Part shown: in pieces, positions 41,930 through 51,600 of the stretch
How the letters are laid out: every line of letters starts with the position of its first letter
Position numbering within the stretch: position 1 is the first letter of the stretch
From: Rhizaria sp. SCN 62-66
Taxonomy: Eukaryota; Rhizaria, unplaced
DNA length: 64,000 nt
Direction: 5' to 3'
Assembly (NCBI GenBank): GCA_001724265.1
Contig: MEDY01000004.1
Coordinates: forward strand, 270,527 to 334,526
Position numbers and translations under genes: made by a program
The notes under the pieces: model-generated
Told to the model about the DNA's origin: nothing
Databases searched by the model: none
The model's input: only the letters and a program-made list of their open reading frames with translations

Positions 41930-44335
41930 ATGCTGCACCGCCTCGGTGCTGGTGTCGCCCGCACCGTCGCCGCTCGCAGCAGCTGTAGCCTGGCGATACG
42001 CTCTGCACGCCTGGCTCCTGTCCTGCCTCAGTCCTCTACACTTCTTGCCGGTGTCCCTTTCAGCACCCCGTCTGGCATCCTCTGCGGCCCCTCCGTACCA
42101 CCCATCGCTGCGCAGACCGCTATGTCTCCCGCCCACGGTCACCCGCACAGCACCTCAAGTGCGCGCTTCAGCGTCTTTGCTGGCGCCACCACCTTTGCCG
42201 ACGACCCAAACGCGCCCGCCGCGACTGCGCGCGTGTACTCTCCCCGCGAAAACGCCGTTCTCTCTGTGTTGTGCAGCGTCAAGCACCCCGAGGACGGCGT
42301 GGACATCGTGCTGCGGTCGATGGTGCGCGACGTCGTCGTCCGGGATGGCGTCGTCTCGATCGCGCTCGTGCTCGACCAGCACTACCGCGCGCTCAAGAAG
42401 GCCATTGACGCCGCGCTCATGGCGTCCCCGCTCAGCGCCACCGTCGCGGCTGCGCCAAACACGGACACATCATCTTCATCGTCATCATCGCCTTCGAGTT
42501 CAACGGCATCTGGCTCAGCCTCTGTGTCGTCGTTTGCCGCCCGCTCTGCCGCTATCCCTTTCATGTCTTCGAAGCTCTCCGCTGCAACCCCGCCGACTGC
42601 CACCGCTCTTGCAACTGCAACTGCGACTGCGAATGCGAGCCGCCCCGCTACACACGGCTGGCTGCACACGGTGCGCGTGTCGATCGCGCCCGCGTCTGAC
42701 GCGGAGCTGGCCGCGCTCTCCCCCTCGGCCGCCCGCCGTGTCGGCACCACCGTCGCCGCGGCCTCCGCCGGCGGCGGCGGGCACCGACAGGGCGCCATCA
42801 CATCCCCTGGCGCGGTGGGGCCGCGTGGACTGGCCAAGGTCAAAAACGTCATCGCCGTGTCCAGCGGCAAGGGCGGCGTCGGAAAGTCCACCGTCGCAGT
42901 CAACCTTGCGTACGCGCTTGCGGCGCTTAGCAGCGGGAGCGCGAACAGCACGAGCATGGGCAGCGACAGCGGTGACGGCGCTGCGGCCGAGTCGGCTGGC
43001 GCTGAGTCGACAGCGCTGCCCGTGCGCGTCGGCATCCTGGACGCCGACATCCACGGGCCCTCGCTGCCAGTCATGACGTCCCCGGCCTTGCGCCGCCTGC
43101 GCGAGTTTAAGACCGAAGCCAACGATTCGCTAATCGAGCCCCTGGTGTACGAGGGCGTCAAGCTTATGTCCTACGGCTTCGTCCCGCCCTCGCGCGTGAT
43201 CCTCGCCGGCGACGCCGCGCCCTCGGCCGCGGCTGACGGACTCGACTCGCCCGCGGCAGCCGGATCCGCGGCCATTATGCGCGGGCCCATGGTCGCGCAG
43301 CTGGTGAATGAACTAGCCACGCGCACGCACTGGGGCGAACTCGACTACTTGGTCATCGACATGCCGCCGGGCACGGGCGACATCGCGCTCACACTCACGC
43401 AGAACGTCAAGATCACCGGCGCCGTTGTCGTTACTACGCCGCAGAAGCTTGCCTTTGTCGACGTCGCCAAGGGCGTCGAGCTCTTCGACAAGACGCGTGT
43501 ACCTGTATTAGCCGTGGTAGAGAACATGGCCTACTACGCGCCCCCCGCGGCCCCGCGTGAGCGCCACTTCCTCTTCGGCTCCTCGCAGCGATTTGTGAGC
43601 AAGCTGCGCGCCGAGTGGGGGCTGAGCGACGTGTTCCAGCTCCCCGTGGTGCCGCAGGTGGCCGCGCAGGGCGACGCGGGGGAGCCGTTCGTGCTTGCTG
43701 CGCAGGCCTTGCTCGACAAAACCGCCTCCGAAACCACGAACAGCACTGGCGTCAATGGCAGCACAAATGCAGGTGATCAGCAGAGCAAGAGTGCCGGTGC
43801 GAGCTCGAGTGTGAGCGACGACGGCGGGTTTATCGACGTCTTCACCGCGGCCCCCGCGCAGGTGGCGCAGGCGCGTGATGTGTACGCGGATCTCGCTGCA
43901 CTCGTGGCCGCGAGCTGCGCGCCCGAGGCCAAGGCGCGTCGCGCGCGGCTGGACTACAACATCGCGTACTCGCGGCAGAGCAACGAGGTGGTGCTCATTC
44001 CGCAGCAGCACCAGCAGCTGCAGCAGGCGCTCTCCTCGGGCACCGCCTCCGAGTCTGCCGCTGACGCAGCCGTCGATGCGGACACCGCGGGTGAGCTTGT
44101 GATCGACCCGCGCGAGCTGCGGCTGGCGTGCAAGTGCGCGGCGTGCGTGCACGAGTGGACGGGGCAGCCGCTGCTCAAGCCGCGCAACGTGCCGCAAGAC
44201 GTCTCGCCCAAGACCTTCACGCCACGCGGCCAGTACGCGGTCGCCGTGACGTGGAGCGACGGGCACCAGGCCAGCATGTACCCATGGACACAGCTGCTAG
44301 GGCTCGCGAAGAAGCGTGGACATCAGCAGGGTTGA
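41930..44335 (+). CDS. HCF101/NUBP (Mrp) family Fe-S cluster P-loop ATPase, probably mitochondrial
   Basis: 801 aa ending in TGA. The N-terminus (MLHRLGAGVARTVAARSS) is Arg/Ser/Ala-rich without acids, a typical mitochondrial presequence. Domains: a MIP18/DUF59-like segment (residues about 100-265, with a Ser/Ala insertion), a ParA/Mrp ATPase with the deviant Walker A SSGKGGVGKST (about 311), DADIHGPS (about 372), MRGPMV, DMPPGTGDIAL (about 477) and VENMAYY, then a C-terminal DUF971 domain (about 672-793: HEWTGQPLL, RGQYAVAVTWSDG). This three-part order is that of HCF101. As in HCF101, the CxxC that Mrp/Ind1 proteins carry after the VENM motif is missing (VENMAYYAPPAAPRERHF). HCF101 hands 4Fe-4S clusters to client proteins; in plants it serves photosystem I. 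Here the leader suggests a mitochondrial role. Confidence 0.9.
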   Translation: MLHRLGAGVARTVAARSSCSLAIRSARLAPVLPQSSTLLAGVPFSTPSGILCGPSVPPIAAQTAMSPAHGHPHSTSSARFSVFAGATTFADDPNAPAATARVYSPRENAVLSVLCSVKHPEDGVDIVLRSMVRDVVVRDGVVSIALVLDQHYRALKKAIDAALMASPLSATVAAAPNTDTSSSSSSSPSSSTASGSASVSSFAARSAAIPFMSSKLSAATPPTATALATATATANASRPATHGWLHTVRVSIAPASDAELAALSPSAARRVGTTVAAASAGGGGHRQGAITSPGAVGPRGLAKVKNVIAVSSGKGGVGKSTVAVNLAYALAALSSGSANSTSMGSDSGDGAAAESAGAESTALPVRVGILDADIHGPSLPVMTSPALRRLREFKTEANDSLIEPLVYEGVKLMSYGFVPPSRVILAGDAAPSAAADGLDSPAAAGSAAIMRGPMVAQLVNELATRTHWGELDYLVIDMPPGTGDIALTLTQNVKITGAVVVTTPQKLAFVDVAKGVELFDKTRVPVLAVVENMAYYAPPAAPRERHFLFGSSQRFVSKLRAEWGLSDVFQLPVVPQVAAQGDAGEPFVLAAQALLDKTASETTNSTGVNGSTNAGDQQSKSAGASSSVSDDGGFIDVFTAAPAQVAQARDVYADLAALVAASCAPEAKARRARLDYNIAYSRQSNEVVLIPQQHQQLQQALSSGTASESAADAAVDADTAGELVIDPRELRLACKCAACVHEWTGQPLLKPRNVPQDVSPKTFTPRGQYAVAVTWSDGHQASMYPWTQLLGLAKKRGHQQG

Positions 44336-44965
44336 AAAACGAAAGCTTGTCGCTTGTTCTCCGTGAGGGACTGCGTCGCTAAACGTTCGAAACACCGAAA
44401 GTGACATATCGATGGATATGCTGGCTATACGGTGGGCCATGTGACGAAATGCGATGGTTTTGTATTTATAAAAATTATTTAAAATGTGATCCAATACAAA
44501 TTTGCAATTATAATCACGTCAGACTGTGGGAGCGCTTGAAATTGGTCTCTCTTCAAGTCGGGAAATGATTGGCTGACGCGGTGGGTCTGGCCCGTCGAAC
44601 AAAGTTAGGCCGCCATCTCGCCGCCTCAAGCGAAACAAAGATCAGAAAAGTGCGCTTGTAGCCCTGGACATGGCAATGTAGAGACTTTAATATTTAATTA
44701 TGGGAAAATCGCATTGCGAAGCATGCTCGGGATAATCCGCTGCATTGCTGTCGGTTATATTCCCTGACCTAGAAGCACCTTTTGTGCTGTGCTCACCGTG
44801 AGCTCTCACGTCCTCTGGACTTTCACTCCGGGCGCGGTTTCTGACATCTGCCAAACTATTCGTTCATTCTAGCAAATCTCCCACTATTTTACGGCCACTA
44901 ATCTCACATCTCTTATCACTCCGGGCTGTATCCACGCGTTTCTTCCTTTGCTGTAGAGTCTCACA
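44336..44965. other. AT-rich intergenic region, no gene seen
   Basis: About 630 bp. The last 100 bp are pyrimidine-rich and end TTTGCTGTAG before AGTCTCACAATG, so a 5' UTR splice acceptor for the DLD gene is possible. Nothing else stands out. Confidence 0.5.
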
Positions 44966-46441
44966 ATGTTCGCCAAGAACGTGTCCACTCGCATCTCCCC
45001 CGTCTCGCGCTTCGCCCGCAAGTTCTCCGCCGGCGCGGCCAAGAAGTACGACGTCGTCGTCATCGGCGGTGGCCCCGGTGGCTACGTCGCCGCCATCAAG
45101 GGCGCGCAGCTCGGCCTCAAGGTCGCGTGCGTCGAGATGGACGCCGTCGGCGGCACCTGCCTGAACCGCGGCTGCATCCCCTCCAAGGCTCTGCTCAACG
45201 CCACTCACCACTACATCGATGCCAAGACCCACTACAAGGATTTCGGCATCATGGGCGGCGAGAACCTCACCATGGACTACACCAAGCTGCACGCGCAGAA
45301 GGCCACCACGGTCACGGGCCTCGTCAAGGGCATCGAGGGCCTGTTCAAGAAGAACAAGGTCGACCACGTCAAGGGCCTCGGCAAGCTCTCCGGCAAGAAC
45401 GCCGTCTCCGTCACCCGCGCCGACGGCACCACCGAGGTGCTCAACACCGAGAACATCCTCATCGCCACCGGCTCCGTGCCCTTCGTGCCCCCGCAGATCC
45501 AGGTCGACGAGAAGATCGTCGTCACCTCGACCGGCGCGCTCCAGCTCGAGAAGATCCCGCAGACCATGATCGTCGTTGGCGGCGGCGTCATCGGCCTCGA
45601 GCTCGGCTCCGTGTACCAGCGCCTCGGCACCCAGGTCACCGTCGTCGATCACAACGACCGCTGCACGCCCTCGCTCGACTCTGACATCGGCAAGGCCTTC
45701 CAGAAGTCGCTCGAGAAGCAGAGTTTCAAGTTCGAGTTCGGCCAGAAGGTCGACAAGGTTGTCAACAACGGCAATGGCGCGTCCGTGACCATCACCGCCC
45801 ACAAGGACGGCACCACCAAGACCCTCAACGCCGACGTCGTGCTCGTGTCTACAGGCCGCCGCCCGTACTCTGACGGCCTCGGCCTCGACGTGCTCGGCAT
45901 CCAGGCCGACGAGCGCGCGCGCATCAAGATCGACTCGCACTTCCGCACTAACGTGCCCAACGTGTATGCCATCGGCGACGTTGTTGCGGGCCCCATGCTC
46001 GCGCACAAGGCCGAGGAGGAGGGCATCGCGGCCGTCGAGATCATGGCCGGCAAGCACGGCCACGTCAACTACGACGCCATCCCCGGCGTCATCTACACCC
46101 ACCCCGAGGTCGCCTCTGTGGGCAAGACCGAGGAGGAGCTTAAGGCCGCGGGCGTCGACTTTAAGGCCGGCAAGTTCCCCTTCATGGCCAACTCGCGCGC
46201 GCGCGCCAACCAGGACGCCGACGGCCTCGTCAAGATCCTTGTCGATGCTAAGACGGACCGCGTGCTGGGCGCGCACATCATCGGCCCCAACGCCGGCGAG
46301 CTCATCGCGGAGCTGGTGCTGGCTATGGAGTACGGCGCCTCGTCCGAGGACGTCGCGCGCACGTGCCATGCCCACCCCACGCTCTCCGAGGCCGTCAAGG
46401 AGGCCTGCCTCGCCGCCCACGGCAAGCCCATCCACTTCTAA
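44966..46441 (+). CDS. DLD: Dihydrolipoamide dehydrogenase (E3), mitochondrial
   Basis: 491 aa, single exon, ending in TAA; typical full length. This flavoenzyme reoxidises dihydrolipoamide in the pyruvate and 2-oxoglutarate dehydrogenase complexes and the glycine cleavage system. It begins with a mitochondrial presequence (MFAKNVSTRISPVSRFARKF). Motifs: FAD-binding VIGGGPGGYVAAIKGAQLG, the redox disulfide GGTCLNRGCIPSKALL, NAD-binding VVGGGVIGLELGSVYQRLG, the second FAD motif YAIGDVVAGPMLAHKAEEEG, and the C-terminal catalytic His-Glu block CHAHPTLSEAVKEA. It contains no UAG and has extreme C/G third-position bias, suggesting high expression. A long antisense frame exists over the whole gene but is a composition artefact. 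Confidence 0.98.
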   Translation: MFAKNVSTRISPVSRFARKFSAGAAKKYDVVVIGGGPGGYVAAIKGAQLGLKVACVEMDAVGGTCLNRGCIPSKALLNATHHYIDAKTHYKDFGIMGGENLTMDYTKLHAQKATTVTGLVKGIEGLFKKNKVDHVKGLGKLSGKNAVSVTRADGTTEVLNTENILIATGSVPFVPPQIQVDEKIVVTSTGALQLEKIPQTMIVVGGGVIGLELGSVYQRLGTQVTVVDHNDRCTPSLDSDIGKAFQKSLEKQSFKFEFGQKVDKVVNNGNGASVTITAHKDGTTKTLNADVVLVSTGRRPYSDGLGLDVLGIQADERARIKIDSHFRTNVPNVYAIGDVVAGPMLAHKAEEEGIAAVEIMAGKHGHVNYDAIPGVIYTHPEVASVGKTEEELKAAGVDFKAGKFPFMANSRARANQDADGLVKILVDAKTDRVLGAHIIGPNAGELIAELVLAMEYGASSEDVARTCHAHPTLSEAVKEACLAAHGKPIHF

Positions 46442-47255
46442 GTCCAATGCGCGAGGCTGCAGACTGGCTGGAGTGTGGTAAGAGTGAGCGAATGAGCGCG
46501 TATGTTATAGAGAAAGATAAACAAGTGTGAAACTGTGAGTTGGGCGAGCGAGCTCCGGCTCTCGTGTGCGGGCAGTGTTCTGCAGCAGCAACAACGAGAG
46601 GAAGTGAGTGAGCTTGGAAGTGTGGGAAGGCGTGGATTGATGATGATATTCCGGCAACGCAGCGGCGACGATTAAAAAAACAACGATGGCACTGCACTGC
46701 GCAAGCATGAATGCAATGGTGTCTTTGACTCATGTTGTCGTGTGAGTTGACCTCCTTTGTCTGTGTGTCCCCACTATTTATTTCATTAGATCATCAATAC
46801 ACATCATGATCATTATTGCTTTAAAAAAAAAAAAAAAAAAAAAATAACACCCTCTTCAATCAACGATGTTTGTACTAACGATATTGCTCATGAAATTGCG
46901 TTTGTGGTAGTTGGCTGCGTGACGACGCTCCGCCCAATCGCCGGCGAGTGTGTGGCTGCTGACTCGGCCGACTTTTCGGATGGTTGATCTAGACATCTTG
47001 GTCGTAAAACTTGAATGTGGCTTGACTTTATATTAGACCCGTTTGTTTTAATTTTAATTCTCTTTTTACACGCCTTCTTGAAATTGTTGAAGCAGTCTAA
47101 ATTGTCGCTCCCTCTCGCTGACATTCTTCTCGACTCTCTCCCTCGCCACAGAGCCTTCTTCGCAGTCCTTTCCAGCTGACCTAAACGCACTTCCCTACCA
47201 GTCGTGTGTTTTATCTTTCTTGCGTAAGCCGTTTAACTACCCCGAGCCCCGTCAG
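46442..47255. other. Intergenic region with a 22-nt poly(A) tract
   Basis: About 800 bp between DLD and Sec22. It contains the A22 homopolymer at 46823-46844 and a pyrimidine-rich leader just before the Sec22 ATG. No coding-like open frame on either strand. Confidence 0.5.
46823..46844 (+). repeat. Poly(A)22 homopolymer
   Basis: Twenty-two consecutive A about 380 bp downstream of the DLD stop. No flanking target-site duplication or retrotransposon sequence is visible, so it is best called a simple homopolymer; a retroposed tail remains possible. Confidence 0.9.
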
Positions 47256-48171
47256 ATGGCCAGTCGCAACCTGACGACATTCATCGCCCGCGCGAGCGAC
47301 GCGCTCATGGTTGTTGCCACCATGGACAACAACTTTGAGTCCGAAGGTTCGTTCTCACACCTCACCACAACTGGACCCAAACGAACTTTACTTTCTGATA
47401 GAGTATTTCACTGGATGATCTTCTAAATTATCCTCTTACATTCACCTAACACTCTGTTTCTGCTCTCCTATTTCACCCGCAGACATCAAGTCCCACGCCA
47501 AGAAGATCATCAAGTCGCTCTCGCCCGACTCCCCCGCCAAGTGCATCATGGAGGGCGGCGACGTGCTTTACGCCTACCTGCTCGACCAGGGCGTGATGTA
47601 CTTGACCGTGACAGACCGTTCGTTCCCGCGCTTCGTGATCTTTGAGTACTTGCGTGAGCTCGCATCGGCCTTCTCGCTCGAGTTCGGCACGTCGGTCCCG
47701 CTCTTCAACCGCCCGTTCGCAGCCGTGTCGTTCGACACCACGCTCGAACAGATTCGCCGTCGCTTTATGGACCCGCAGTCGCAGGGTGGGCACGGCATGC
47801 AACGTCTCAACAACAACCTGGCCGAGATTCATGACATTATGAGCCGCAACATCAATGACATCGTCAACCGTGGCGACAGGCTCTCAGGTACGCCGCCAAA
47901 CAATGAGCTCTCCAAGTTTCATGTAGTGATAAAACAGCATATTATGTCTTTTGCAAGACACTGGGATCTTACTTTCTTTGTGCCTTGTTTTCCTCTGTTT
48001 TGTTTTGTTTCCTTAGACATCGAGAACCGGTCGAACCAGATCCTGGCCGACTCGCGCGCCATCAAGAAGCACGCTAAGTACGCCAACTTCCTCTCCATGA
48101 TCAAGGCTTGGGGGCCCGCCATTGCGGCCGTGGTTGTCATCATGTTTGTGCTCTATTTCCGGTTTAAGTAA
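47256..48171 (+). CDS. SEC22: R-SNARE Sec22 (longin domain), three exons
   Basis: Exons 47256-47346, 47483-47887 and 48017-48171 (TAA) give 216 aa, the usual Sec22 length. Sec22 is the longin R-SNARE of ER-Golgi transport. The longin domain spans residues 1-125 (FIARASDALMVVATMDNN, YAYLLDQGVMYLTVTDRSF, FIF-type FVIFEYLREL). The SNARE motif (about 130-190) includes RLNNNLAEIHDIMSRNINDI and VNRGDRLSDIENRSNQIL, with the zero-layer Arg in VNRGDRL. The C-terminal anchor is AIAAVVVIMFVLYFRFK. Both introns are phase 1 and both downstream exons begin by completing GAC ATC (Asp-Ile). Start: this ATG gives MASRNLTTFIARASD, matching the family N-terminus. Confidence 0.95.
47347..47482 (+). other. Sec22 intron 1 (136 nt, phase 1)
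   Basis: GTTCGT…TTTCACCCGCAG with a CACCTAACAC branch-point candidate. Splicing gives NNFESEDIKSHAKKI, which continues the longin domain. Confidence 0.95.
47888..48016 (+). other. Sec22 intron 2 (129 nt, phase 1)
   Basis: GTACGC…TTTGTTTCCTTAG. Splicing joins NRGDRLS to DIENRSNQIL in the middle of the SNARE motif. Confidence 0.95.
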
Positions 48172-48639
48172 GCGAACGTTCTCGTTCTTGTGCGCGGAAA
48201 GAGGAAGATGATAACAATGTGTAACTTGAAGTAGCGTTGCGCTGGCTTTGTGGGAGACCGTGTTGTGCCGTATAATTGACTCTGTTAGGTATTATATTTT
48301 GTATCGGATTGAATTGTTTGTATATGAACTTTTAAATACACCTCATTTGCTTAATGAAAGTAGCTCCGTGGCGATGTCCTTCCATTTGTGCGTTTTGACG
48401 GATCGCATAGAGTCACCAGCGAGGCAAGGATCTTTTGATTATGATAGCCGTTGGCTCTCAAACTTTCATCTCGGACATCTCCGTGGTTGTATCGTCATTT
48501 GTGCTGCGAGTTTCTGAACATGTGCCTAAATGTTATTTTCTCTTCAGTTTTTAAACCACATTTTGAAACACACTTTGTACCTCCCTCCATTGACACACCA
48601 GTTTTACCTTAGTCACATCACAAAGCTCGTCTCATCGAG
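48172..48639. other. AT-rich intergenic region, no gene seen
   Basis: About 470 bp between Sec22 and the Sfi1-like gene. The open frame at 48248-48517 has no coding bias or motif and is not supported. Confidence 0.5.
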
Positions 48640-51600
48640 ATGGAAGCGGACGCGTTTCTACGCGCCGGGCCCTCCTCCCCCGAGCTGTCGCCGATTATGG
48701 GGCCGCAACAACCACCGCGCTCCGTGATGGCGCCCTATGTTGACGCATCATCCTCGTCTAGCACCCCTGCATCCCATCCCATGCACGCGGTTGTCTCCCA
48801 CACCCAAGCAGCTCCCTCTTTTGCCTATTCCGCTCCCGCTGCAGCAGGGGCTCCTGTGAGCCCACAACGCACCTTCGCCGCCACATGCAAAGATTTAGGT
48901 CTCACTGACGACGAGTTTGAAGTCCTGGCGTCGATTTTGACTTCTGCAGAGCGCGAACGCGACCGCACAGTTGCCCTCCTATCCAGCCATCTCTTGTCCA
49001 ACAATGCAGACAGTAGCCGGCCCAGTAAGCCCTCATAGCTGCCGCTCACGCTTGCCGGGCTTGCCGCGAGCCACGCGCGCGTGGTGACAGCGCCCGACGG
49101 TTTATGGGCCGGCAAAGACGCTGCGCGTGAGAGCTTCTATCTCCCCTTGCTATTGCACATGTGTTCAGCCGCTGACGCGTTCGCGACGCCGACCCCGGCG
49201 CAGCAGCGGCGCCTGCGGCAGCACCAGCACCAGCACGGGCTGCCCGCTGAACCCGGGCTGGCTGCGCACGCGCTGTGGACGACGCTGGAGCTGGCTTGGA
49301 CCGCCTGCCACCCCGCGCGGGCGCTCGCGTGCTCGCTGCACGCCTCGCGCATGCTCACGCACACCTTCGCGGGCTGGCAGGAGGCGTTCGCGGACGTCAC
49401 GCCGCCGCACGTGCTCGCTGCGCTTAGGGCCGCGCCCGCCGTTGCCGCGCTCGCGCGCACCGCCGGGGCGCTGCGACAGTGGCAGGGCTGGCTGCAGGCC
49501 CGGCGCGCGCGCGCCGCCGCTAAAGCAGCTGCCGTCGCCGACAACGTCGTGGCCGACGCGCTCGCCCACGAGCGCCGGCTGCGCCGCGTCGTTACCGCGC
49601 TGAAGCAGGAGGCCGCGGACGGCGCCGCGAGGGACGCCCGCGCCGCCGCGGCCGCGCGCGTGGGGCTGCTGCGCCGCGCCGTACGGGGCTGGGCCGAGCG
49701 CGCGCGCGACGGATACGAGCGCGCCGCCTGCAAGGACGCCGCCCGGGCATTTGCGCGGCGCAGTGCGCTGGCCCGGGCCGTGTCGCGCCTTCGCGCAGGC
49801 CGTAGCGCCGTCCTGCACGCCGGCACTGCGACTGGCGCAGCTGGTGATCACGGCAAGGACTCCGCGCCGCTCTCGCAGTCAACTGTAGCCCGTGCGAGAC
49901 GCCGCGCTTTACCCCGCGCGCGCGCCGCTGCGGCAGCTGAAGCCGCTGGTGTTCTTGCCGATCGACGCCGGGCCCGCGCAGTAGCGCAGTGGCGTGCTCA
50001 GGCGCAGCAGGATGCGGCTGCTCGCACGGTACGCGCGCGCCACACAGCATTAACCGACAAACAGCTCGCTTCGGACGCGCTGGCGCGGTGGCGACATAAA
50101 GCTGCTGTGGCACGCGCAGCACGGGCGCTGGCGCGGCGTGCGGCGGCAAGGCGCGCGCTGTTGCGGTGGCACGGTGCTGCGGGCCCCATGTCCCCCGAGA
50201 ACGTCGCGACAGCAGCGGCGCGTGCAGTCCGCTGCGGCCGCGAGCGCGCGATGGCCGTGTGGCGTCAGGTTGTCGCGCAGCGCAAGTGCTTTCGTGACGC
50301 GACAGCGCGGGCAACGGCTGTTGTTGACGCGGTAAAGGCCAGGACCGCGGTCCGCCGGTGGGCGCGCGTCGCAGTCGGAAGAGCGCTGCTCAAGGCGCCG
50401 CTCGGCGCGTTTTCGCGCCTGTCGCCCGCACACACCGCGCTCGCCACTTTGCCACAGCTGCCAGGCGCAGCAATCGCGAACGAGAGCGCGGCATGCGCGT
50501 TTGCGGGCCTGCGTGCGGCGCGTGCTCGTGCGAGCGCGAGTGGCGACTCGGCCGCGCGGCGTGCGGTGAAGCACTGGCGGGCGCACGTGCGCGAACGGCA
50601 GTCTTTGCGGGCCGCCACGGTGGGTTTGCGCTACGTCCATGCGCTGCGTCGGCTGCGGCTTGCGGTCGAACTCAAGCGCGCGCGCAAAGCCGACGCTGAA
50701 AAGCTGCGCCAGCGTACTGCGCATGCCGCGAAGCAGCGTGCGATGGCGAGGCTGCTTGGAAACGCGGTTGCGCGGGCTGACGCGCGTGCACTCGAAGCTG
50801 AGGCCGCTGCTGCTGAGCCCGCGTTGCGGCGGCGCAGTGTCTTGGCGAAATGGCGCACCGCGGCTGCAGAGTTGCGTGCCCAGGGTCGCGGTGCTGCGCG
50901 GATTGCTGCACGCGTTCACTACAACAGCTCTCTTGCACGTGATGCCCTCGACACGTGGCGCAACGGCTACACTGCGCGCATTGCCCGGCTGCAGCAGTGT
51001 GAGGCCGCTGTGGGTGAGGCGCGGCGACGTCGTGTTGTGCGATGGGTGTTGCAGTGGTGGCAGCGCGCACTACGGGCGAAGCCGCTACTGCAAGCGCTTG
51101 CGCGCGCTGCTCCGCGCTGGGCGCTAAAGGTGCGCGCATGGCCCACTTGGGTTGCGGCGACGCAAGAGCGGATGCGGCTGTTGCAACTGGGCCGCCGCTG
51201 GCGCGCGCGACAGGCGCTGCAAAGCTGGCGCCGCCGCGCGGCTGCGGGAGTTGCGAAGGACGCTACACTCACACCTGTGGCTGATGCGCATCGCAGCAGG
51301 ACTCTGATGCACAAAGCGCTGACTGCGATGCGTGTGCGCACAGAGCAGGCCGCACGTGCAGCGGCGCTGGCAGACGCGCACTATCGCGGTGGCGCGCGCT
51401 TTGGTGACTCATGGCGTGCGCTGTTTGCATGGCTGGCGGCCGTGTGGGCGACCCGTCACCGTCGCCGCACCGCGCAACGCGCAGCAGTCACTGCGCTTGT
51501 GACCTCCGCAGTGGGTGCCCAGCACCGACGCGCGCGCGTAGCCGCTGCAGGGGCGTTCTGGGCTGCCACTGCGCAACGCCACGCTGTCCGCGCACTTGCG

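Noticed and set aside
44864-46447. 527-codon antisense open frame over DLD
   Set aside because: A mirror frame created by extreme C/G third-position bias in the DLD gene. Its product is Asp/Val/Gly-rich and has no motif, while the + strand encodes a perfect DLD.
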